64,000 bases of DNA from Hemicentrotus pulcherrimus (taxonomy: Eukaryota > Echinodermata > Echinoidea > Camarodonta > Strongylocentrotidae), in NCBI GenBank assembly GCA_003118195.1, contig BEXV01000824.1:24907-88906 (forward strand), written 5' to 3'. Positions within the stretch are counted from its first letter, which is position 1. Each line of letters begins with the position of its first letter. Position numbers and translations under genes: made by a program. Positions 61,201 through 64,000 of this stretch are shown here, piece by piece. The notes under the pieces are model-generated. The model did no database searches. It was not told the origin of the DNA and saw only the letters and a list, made by a program, of their open reading frames with translations.

Positions 61201-63847
61201 TGCCATTCTTCAATAAGAATGATTTAACACACCACGGTGACATTTATAATCACTGTTTAAATGTAGAAATTGAAAATTTCTTGTTTATTTTGTAATTTTC
61301 ATTCACATTGTTTCATGTAATTTACATTTGATTTGTTTACACCATGAAAGAGTGGAAAATACGAATAATTGTTGCCAATCGAGAAGAAAAAAACAATGTT
61401 TTTGGACCTTTAGAAAACTCTGAACAGCCATGGATTAACATTCTGAAATGGTCATGAAAGAAAATCAATGTATATCAAGTTGGCTCAGAATAAAAGAAAA
61501 TGCTTAATTGAGAATTTAAAAATATGATTACCATTTATTTTGGTAAATTTGATTTATCCCTCTTAATCAGCTTAGTAGCCTACGCACTCTGTTCATTCCG
61601 TGGTATGAATATCTATAAATTCATAGATATCATCACAAGTTTGGCAATAATTGCAAAGGAAATGCATCAAAATAACACTACCTATATAATCTTACTTTCA
61701 ATAAAACGGTCAAAATAATTCTTCAACATGTATATCAAAATGATAAATAGTATCTTAAATCCACAGCGAGCCATAATGTCACAATTGTAGGAGAGGATGA
61801 AGTGTGTAAACAACCAATTCTAAGAAACAAAAATCAAATACTTACCCTGACACTGCTCTCCCTTGGGGCTACCAAGTGCATTGCCATAGAAACCAGGTAA
61901 ACAGTTCTCACAATAGAATCCTCCTGTGTCAAAGACACACTTGAGACATTCTCCAGTGAACCTAAAACAATAGCCAACAAAATATCATCATTTGGCGTTA
62001 TTCAGACTAAAACATTTGTTGGTGATTTATAAGACATCCTTCCAGGATCTGTTGTTGTTGAAGAGTCAACTATTATCTATAGAATGTAGTACCGGTAAAT
62101 GATTGCTTTCCAAAAATTAAAATTAAAAATATAACAAATTCATGAAAGGTTCCGGCTTCAAAGAAGATGAACTACATTTTTTTCTTGTTGAACTTTAGAG
62201 GGAAGAGAAGATACATGTAGGGGGTAGGGTCAATCAAAATCATGGATGTTGCTCCTAAATGTGGCCCATTTCACAGTGCCTCTATCGGGCTCTGAACAGA
62301 ATTGGGATCATAGTTAAAATAGCACTTTGTGAAATACATCTACCCTATCCAAAAAGATGTCTGTGAGAAGTTCTACATTTTTTCTTTCTTTTTATTTCAA
62401 TATGTTTTGGAGTGGGAGAGGGGGAAAAGGCTATGATCACTGTAGTTACCTGTCACAGTTACCGACAGAATTGGGGTCGATGTTGTAGTTACAGTAGCAC
62501 TGTCCGCAGGCCGTTCGTTGGCCCTGGATGCCAGTAGGGTCACCATAATAACCATCCGCACAGTAATCACAGCGGTTTCCTTTAAAAAAAAAATTATGAA
62601 CACATGAGCTATTACAGTCTACAAATATACATATATAAGTAGCAGTTAGTTAAAAGTAAGCCTGAAATATATCAAAAATAAATGTACATGTATGCATGTA
62701 TATTGGCATGCGCCCCTCCCTTTTAAAAAAACAAAGATTAAGAACTCTAAAGAAATATGTGCCTCCCCCCTATTCAGTTCTTGTGCTCCCTATCCTCCTT
62801 AAAATGTTAGACCCATAAGAAACATATTTGCATTTCACCATAGAATATATATAAGAACATATACATCTATACTGTATATATATTTTTTTAATAGCTTCTC
62901 AGAATAATGACCACATTCCCCCCTTCCCCCGATTTCAGAATTCCAGTTGCACCCTTACACTGAGGGATACACTATGAACTTACCAACATAGCCTGTTGGG
63001 CACTCGGTACAAACCACATCACCCAGGTTATCAACAAAGCAGTTGGTTCCGCCGGGGCAGGGGCAGGGTGAGCAGTCATAGGCTGTGCCCTCAAGGGCGT
63101 TACCATAGAAACCATCCTGGCAGAGTTCACAGCTTGTACCCATGGTGTTGTGGTTACAGATACATTCACCTATGAAACAAATCAAATTCATTAAATCAAA
63201 TCAAATCAAACTATGCAATTCATTAGGAGGGTGGTGCAGAGAGATTTTAATTAAATTCATAACCAGATTTAGATTAATTTATGTTGATCAATATTTCAAA
63301 AACAGAGAAAAACTTGCTTCCACTGGAACAGAAAAATAAACATACTGTAGCACGAGTAAACCCTAAAGGAATACATCTATTTAGATCAAGTGAATCAATA
63401 CTCATATACAGATTAATGTACAATTGATGAAGAAAAAACAAAGATGATAAGTTGAGGAGGGGTGATAAAGAGAACAAGAGGATGAGAGGAGGAGAGAGAT
63501 GGGGAGAAAGTAAAATTTAGTCAGGCTACAAGACGATTACAAAAACAAAGCTATAAAATAATATAAAAGAATAAATAGAAGGGAAAATGGAAGAGGAGCT
63601 TTTCATCTGATCTCACCAGTATCAACATCACAGTAGTCAGCATGTCCATTGCACTCGCAGGGGATGCAGCGCGTGAAAGGTCCGTTGCCGTAGGGATCCC
63701 TGCGGTAGCCAGCAGCGCAGGACTCACAGAATTGACCGACATAGCCGGTTGGGCAGCTGCACAGCTCCACAAATGTAGCCCTGGTGCTTTGTGGACCAAC
63801 TGACCGCTGGCCACTGACAAGGCGGACGTCATCAAGTAGTCCTTGAC
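40208..63847 (-). CDS. LAMC1: Laminin gamma chain (gamma-1-like), 3' part with alternative last exons; 5' part lies outside the window
   Basis: Seventeen internal exons chain in phase: 63617-63847, 62984-63169, 62450-62579, 61846-61961, 60608-60898, 60198-60335, 58939-59130, 57935-58063, 56504-56684, 55163-55297, 54453-54627, 53986-54108, 53542-53656, 52759-52958, 51955-52113, 51510-51609 and 50506-50690. One of several terminal exons follows (49.2, 47.3, 42.7 or 40.2 kb). The product is a basement-membrane glycoprotein subunit that pairs with alpha and beta chains. Visible parts are the end of the L4 domain, Cys-rich LE repeats with the nidogen-binding motif NIDPNSV, an alpha-helical coiled coil of about 560 residues, and a C-terminus with LPxFCP and an integrin-type Glu. 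Exon content aligns region by region with human LAMC1. Signal peptide and LN domain would lie beyond 64000. Confidence 0.95.
41772..41777 (-). terminator. Candidate poly(A) signal for terminal exon B
   Basis: AATAAA on the minus strand, about 900 bases after the exon B stop. Confidence 0.25.
42674..42760 (-). CDS. LAMC1: Laminin gamma alternative terminal exon B (28 residues)
   Basis: The acceptor tctctaacag is followed by [20 protein letters not shown] and LEEAPADP, stop TGA at 42674-42676. The Glu at Cys+7 is kept, followed by six residues. A possible poly(A) signal lies at 41772-41777. Confidence 0.83.
   Translation of the reverse strand, partial: VASLETVRDSLPNFCPNIVRLEEAPADP
42709..42866. 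repeat. 79-base tandem duplication spanning the core of laminin terminal exon B
   Basis: The unit beginning tgttgggacagaaattaggc occurs twice without visible differences (42709-42787 and 42788-42866). It contains the acceptor and the first 17 codons of exon B. Perfect identity implies a very recent event, a polymorphism or an assembly error. Confidence 0.9.
42765..42839 (-). pseudogene. Duplicated exon B' with an altered tail
   Basis: This is the upstream copy (in transcription order) of the exon B core, with the same acceptor. It reads [17 protein letters not shown] and then runs into intron-derived sequence ([19 protein letters not shown]) before a stop near 42724. The residue at Cys+7 is Ser, so this tail would lack the integrin Glu. 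It may be silent. Confidence 0.6.
43524..43835. mobile_element. Foldback element, copy 1, about 310 bases
   Basis: The left end ggggggtgtttcacagagat faces atctttgtgaaacacccccc. The inner arms taagttgaacttatctctaa and the complementary ttagagttaagttcaactta extend the terminal repeats to about 45 bases. Confidence 0.85.
44036..44251. mobile_element. Foldback of about 216 bases
   Basis: The arms aattccaaaaggagctaaat and atttagctccttttggaatt are exact complements. No open frame. Confidence 0.8.
45184..45326. mobile_element. Foldback with ccctgtttca termini
   Basis: The left end accctgtttcataaaactt faces gttctgtgaaacagggcc; the interior is short and AT-rich. It is of a different family from the neighbours. 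Confidence 0.6.
45729..46042. mobile_element. Foldback element, copy 2 of the 43524-43835 family
   Basis: The left end tggggtgtttctcaaagatc faces gatctttgtgaaacacctcc. The inner arms aagttgaacttatctctaag and ccaacttagagttaagttcg pair. Length and layout match the first copy. Confidence 0.8.
46957..46962 (-). terminator. Candidate poly(A) signal for terminal exon C
   Basis: AATAAA on the minus strand, about 325 bases after the exon C stop. Confidence 0.35.
47287..47403 (-). CDS. LAMC1: Laminin gamma alternative terminal exon C (38 residues) with an RGD tail
   Basis: The acceptor tgttcag is followed by [16 protein letters not shown], then RELGIETP and a 16-residue extension after the Glu that contains [12 protein letters not shown]; stop TAA at 47287-47289. 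Cys and Glu keep the exact spacing of the other exons and of human gamma-1. RGD is the classical motif for another class of integrins. A possible poly(A) signal lies at 46957-46962. Confidence 0.83.
   Translation of the reverse strand: MLSLERIRDALPNFCPRELGIETPAVRPGSRGDIPPNT
47664..47842 (-). mobile_element. (AAT)n-tailed dispersed element, copy 2
   Basis: This is the reverse complement of the body at 22690-22835: acctggtaggaatttattcc, agagcgccgtatggcagccg. It continues to gcgctatacaaatgcatt and an ATT run. It contains a single N at about 47669. It lies between terminal exons D and C. Confidence 0.75.
48375..48380 (-). terminator. Candidate poly(A) signal for terminal exon D
   Basis: AATAAA on the minus strand, about 790 bases after the exon D stop. 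Other AT-rich variants may be used. Confidence 0.3.
49164..49238 (-). CDS. LAMC1: Laminin gamma alternative terminal exon D (24 residues)
   Basis: The acceptor tatctacag is followed by V-T-S-L and [14 protein letters not shown], stop TAA at 49164-49166. Cys and the Glu seven residues later are present, followed by two residues, as in human gamma-1. The start of the exon (LSLIAAK) is the most diverged of the four. A possible poly(A) signal lies at 48375-48380 (minus strand). Confidence 0.8.
   Translation of the reverse strand, partial: VTSLSLIAAKLPDFCPFPTKLEPV
50180..50204. repeat. (TA)n microsatellite
   Basis: A TA run in the intron after the last shared laminin exon. Confidence 0.9.
50506..50690 (-). 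CDS. LAMC1: Last shared laminin gamma exon before the alternative termini
   Basis: It encodes [37 protein letters not shown] and [13 protein letters not shown]. The donor gcggag|gtaagaaa ends it in phase 0, and every candidate terminal exon downstream begins in phase 0. The short insert GWISAYQF interrupts the heptads. Confidence 0.94.
51058..51328. mobile_element. Foldback with aagcccccatcacacca termini
   Basis: The left end aagcccccatcacaccaact faces agtttggtgtgatgggggctt; a second pair (ttctcacttt near aaaatg, and gtgagaaata) extends the arms. It lies between laminin exons 51510-51609 and 50506-50690. Confidence 0.8.
51510..51609 (-). CDS. LAMC1: Laminin gamma coiled-coil exon
   Basis: It encodes [20 protein letters not shown] and [13 protein letters not shown], phase 0 to 1. 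Confidence 0.9.
51955..52113 (-). CDS. LAMC1: Laminin gamma coiled-coil exon
   Basis: It has fifty-three codons, phase 0 to 0: [20 protein letters not shown] ... [20 protein letters not shown]. This corresponds to the AERTFAEVTDLDNEVNNML area of the human chain. Confidence 0.91.
52759..52958 (-). CDS. LAMC1: Laminin gamma coiled-coil exon
   Basis: It encodes [20 protein letters not shown] and [20 protein letters not shown] (with NIT and NAS sequons), then [20 protein letters not shown]. Phase 1 to 0. Confidence 0.92.
53542..53656 (-). CDS. LAMC1: Laminin gamma coiled-coil exon
   Basis: It encodes [20 protein letters not shown] and [16 protein letters not shown], close in pattern to the DTLQEANDIL region of human gamma-1. 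Phase 0 to 1. Confidence 0.92.
53986..54108 (-). CDS. LAMC1: Laminin gamma coiled-coil exon
   Basis: It has forty-one codons, phase 0 to 0: [20 protein letters not shown] ... [13 protein letters not shown]. The heptad pattern is strong. Confidence 0.91.
54285..54440. repeat. 'Acagtcaaacctgtcta' family element
   Basis: It contains tacagtcaaacctgtctatt and ggtctgactgtac ends and gacaggtt blocks, as in the 58621-58800 copy. Intronic. Confidence 0.6.
54453..54627 (-). CDS. LAMC1: Laminin gamma coiled-coil exon
   Basis: It encodes [20 protein letters not shown] with one Cys, then [19 protein letters not shown] and [14 protein letters not shown]. Phase 2 to 0. Confidence 0.91.
54690..55140. repeat. 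ATC/TCC-rich simple sequence in a laminin intron
   Basis: Interrupted atcatc and cctcct runs. Translated frames are Ser-, His- or Ile-rich and not genes. Confidence 0.85.
55163..55297 (-). CDS. LAMC1: Laminin gamma coiled-coil exon
   Basis: It encodes [20 protein letters not shown] and an acidic Gly-rich insert [11 protein letters not shown], then VEGVER. An NHT sequon forms at its 5' border. Phase 2 to 2. Confidence 0.9.
55440..55758 (+). pseudogene. 3' remnant of a non-LTR retrotransposon reverse transcriptase ORF
   Basis: Two frames together resemble the C-terminal end of LINE ORF2 proteins. One gives [17 protein letters not shown]; after a frameshift near 55560 another gives [18 protein letters not shown] and [14 protein letters not shown], ending TGA at 55758. 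The GHV.RR and RRGRGRP motifs are typical. It is truncated at the 5' side and inactive, in a laminin intron opposite to the gene's orientation. Confidence 0.75.
56504..56684 (-). CDS. LAMC1: Laminin gamma coiled-coil exon
   Basis: It encodes [20 protein letters not shown], a short break around [11 protein letters not shown], then [15 protein letters not shown]. Phase 1 to phase 2. Confidence 0.91.
56849..56962 (-). mobile_element. tRNA-derived SINE fragment
   Basis: On the minus strand: ggtgccatagctcagtggta (A box) and, close after it, gggttcgaaacc (B box). A body follows with the complement of ccttaccaaagggcactagc, matching the body of the 3041-3370 SINE. The A-to-B spacing is shorter than in a tRNA gene, so this is not a functional tRNA. 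Confidence 0.7.
57494..57535 (-). CDS. Candidate 42-nt cassette microexon in the laminin coiled coil
   Basis: Between gctag and gtatgt, 42 bases in phase 1/1 encode [14 protein letters not shown], exactly two heptads. The upstream and downstream exons also join in frame without it. The polypyrimidine tract is weak, and the frame closes just upstream. It could be a chance match. Confidence 0.32.
57699..57856. mobile_element. Dispersed element with aaagcccc/gggcttt ends
   Basis: A relative of 36470-36664; the ends ttaaagccccactg and gacgggctttaa form short inverted repeats. Confidence 0.55.
57935..58063 (-). CDS. LAMC1: Laminin gamma coiled-coil exon
   Basis: It encodes [18 protein letters not shown] and [16 protein letters not shown], phase 1 to phase 1, donor gtcagt. 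It is directly upstream of a candidate 42-nt cassette exon. Confidence 0.9.
58082..58325. repeat. (CAT)n microsatellite
   Basis: A long CATCAT run with GTC interruptions. Its frames give poly-His, poly-Ser or poly-Met products that are not genes. Confidence 0.95.
58621..58800. repeat. 'Acagtcaaacctgtcta' family element with inverted ends
   Basis: The left end atacagtcaaacctgtcta faces aggtttgactgtat. The interior has three tgtagacaggt blocks. Confidence 0.7.
58939..59130 (-). CDS. LAMC1: Laminin gamma exon: LE to coiled-coil junction
   Basis: [19 protein letters not shown] carries the CPxCY motif that holds the three chains at the start of the long arm. Heptad-like sequence follows ([28 protein letters not shown]). 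Confidence 0.93.
59172..59490 (-). repeat. Inverted copy of the 2250-2466 dispersed repeat
   Basis: It contains aacattgttaaatctgagat and, further on, tgactgacctaaa, the complements of the ends of the first copy. It is longer here than at 2250. Confidence 0.6.
60198..60335 (-). CDS. LAMC1: Laminin gamma exon: last full LE repeat
   Basis: It encodes [20 protein letters not shown] and [15 protein letters not shown], matching the repeat directly before the coiled coil in gamma-1. Confidence 0.93.
60608..60898 (-). CDS. LAMC1: Laminin gamma exon: two LE repeats
   Basis: It encodes [58 protein letters not shown] and [13 protein letters not shown]. It is the longest internal exon here (291 nt). 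A GA-rich repeat lies just upstream of its acceptor. Confidence 0.94.
61000..61840. other. Laminin intron, unique AT-rich sequence
   Basis: Nothing is recognised here apart from a short repeat of the preceding exon's flank: agagagagtagaatcccaat occurs twice (about 60928 and 60988), a local duplication of about 60 bases. Confidence 0.5.
61846..61961 (-). CDS. LAMC1: Laminin gamma exon: LE repeat
   Basis: It encodes [20 protein letters not shown] and [16 protein letters not shown], typical of the repeat after the nidogen-binding one. Confidence 0.92.
62450..62579 (-). CDS. LAMC1: Laminin gamma exon with the nidogen-binding loop
   Basis: It encodes [14 protein letters not shown] ... [24 protein letters not shown] (62464-62484) is the urchin form of the NIDPNAV loop through which vertebrate gamma-1 binds nidogen. 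Its key Asp, Asn and Val are kept. Gamma-3 keeps a related loop and gamma-2 diverges, so this supports a gamma-1-type chain. Confidence 0.94.
62984..63169 (-). CDS. LAMC1: Laminin gamma exon: LE repeats
   Basis: It begins [17 protein letters not shown] and includes [13 protein letters not shown] and [10 protein letters not shown], the eight-Cys spacing of LE modules. The exon is in phase 1 at both ends. Confidence 0.93.
63617..63847 (-). CDS. LAMC1: Laminin gamma exon: end of L4 domain and first following LE repeat
   Basis: It encodes [13 protein letters not shown] and [20 protein letters not shown], then [15 protein letters not shown]. This is the usual L4-to-LE transition of gamma chains. 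Acceptor ttttttcag, donor at 63616 in phase 1. Confidence 0.93.
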
Positions 63848-64000
63848 CTGAAAAAACAGTATTTCCCCTTGGCATTATGGCATTTGTTCCAGAACTCTGT
63901 ACAGGTTTTTTTTCTTGAACTTCATACATACAATTTCAAGATTCATGAACTAACTTCTTGTTTAATGCATCAAGACATAAGTCTAATGGTCAATATTGAT

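Overview
The window looks like nuclear DNA of an echinoderm, most likely a sea urchin. Genes have short exons with GT-AG introns, intergenic DNA is AT-rich, and there are many microsatellites, foldback (MITE-like) elements and tRNA-derived SINEs. The central gene is an animal FAS-like type I polyketide synthase of the kind known from echinoderm pigment and skeletogenic cells. The species cannot be fixed from sequence alone. One 635-base N gap (21526-22160) and two single Ns (5065, about 47669) mark assembly joins.

Layout. (1) 1097-2722, plus strand: the last three coding exons of a glycerophosphodiester phosphodiesterase resembling GPCPD1. (2) About 2.7-19 kb: no convincing gene. It holds SINEs, foldbacks, a 0.6-kb direct duplication across a single N, and a roughly 6-kb stretch (10.65-16.7 kb) built from three diverged copies of one unit. 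(3) 19.0-34.8 kb, plus strand: a complete PKS gene. It has a TATA box at 19020, an inferred non-coding first exon ending at 19209, and six coding exons from ATG 23391 to TGA 34140, predicted at 2424 aa. Domain order is KS-AT-DH-(pseudo)MT-ER-KR-ACP with no thioesterase. KS, AT and ACP keep their catalytic residues; the DH histidine, the ER and KR nucleotide-binding loops and the KR tyrosine are lost. This predicts an essentially unreduced, aromatic-type polyketide, as expected for naphthoquinone pigment biosynthesis. Two perfect GCM-type sites flank the first exon. (4) 34.8-40.2 kb: no gene, between convergent genes. (5) 40.2-63.85 kb, minus strand: the 3' part of a laminin gamma chain (LAMC1-like). 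It runs from the end of the L4 domain through the LE repeats, with the nidogen-binding motif NIDPNSV, and through the long coiled coil in 17 consecutive internal exons.

The most interesting observation is the 3' end of the laminin gene. After the last shared exon (50506-50690, ending in phase 0) there are four separate phase-0 terminal exons, spread over 9 kb, and a fifth partial copy. Each encodes a version of the laminin gamma C-terminus with LPxFCP, then [I/L]E exactly six and seven residues after the Cys, then a different tail of 1, 2, 6 or 16 residues. In human laminin gamma-1 the equivalent Glu is essential for integrin binding and is followed by only two residues. The longest urchin tail also carries an RGD. 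This looks like a cassette of mutually exclusive last exons that would vary the integrin-contact end of basement-membrane laminin. I do not know of a description of it.
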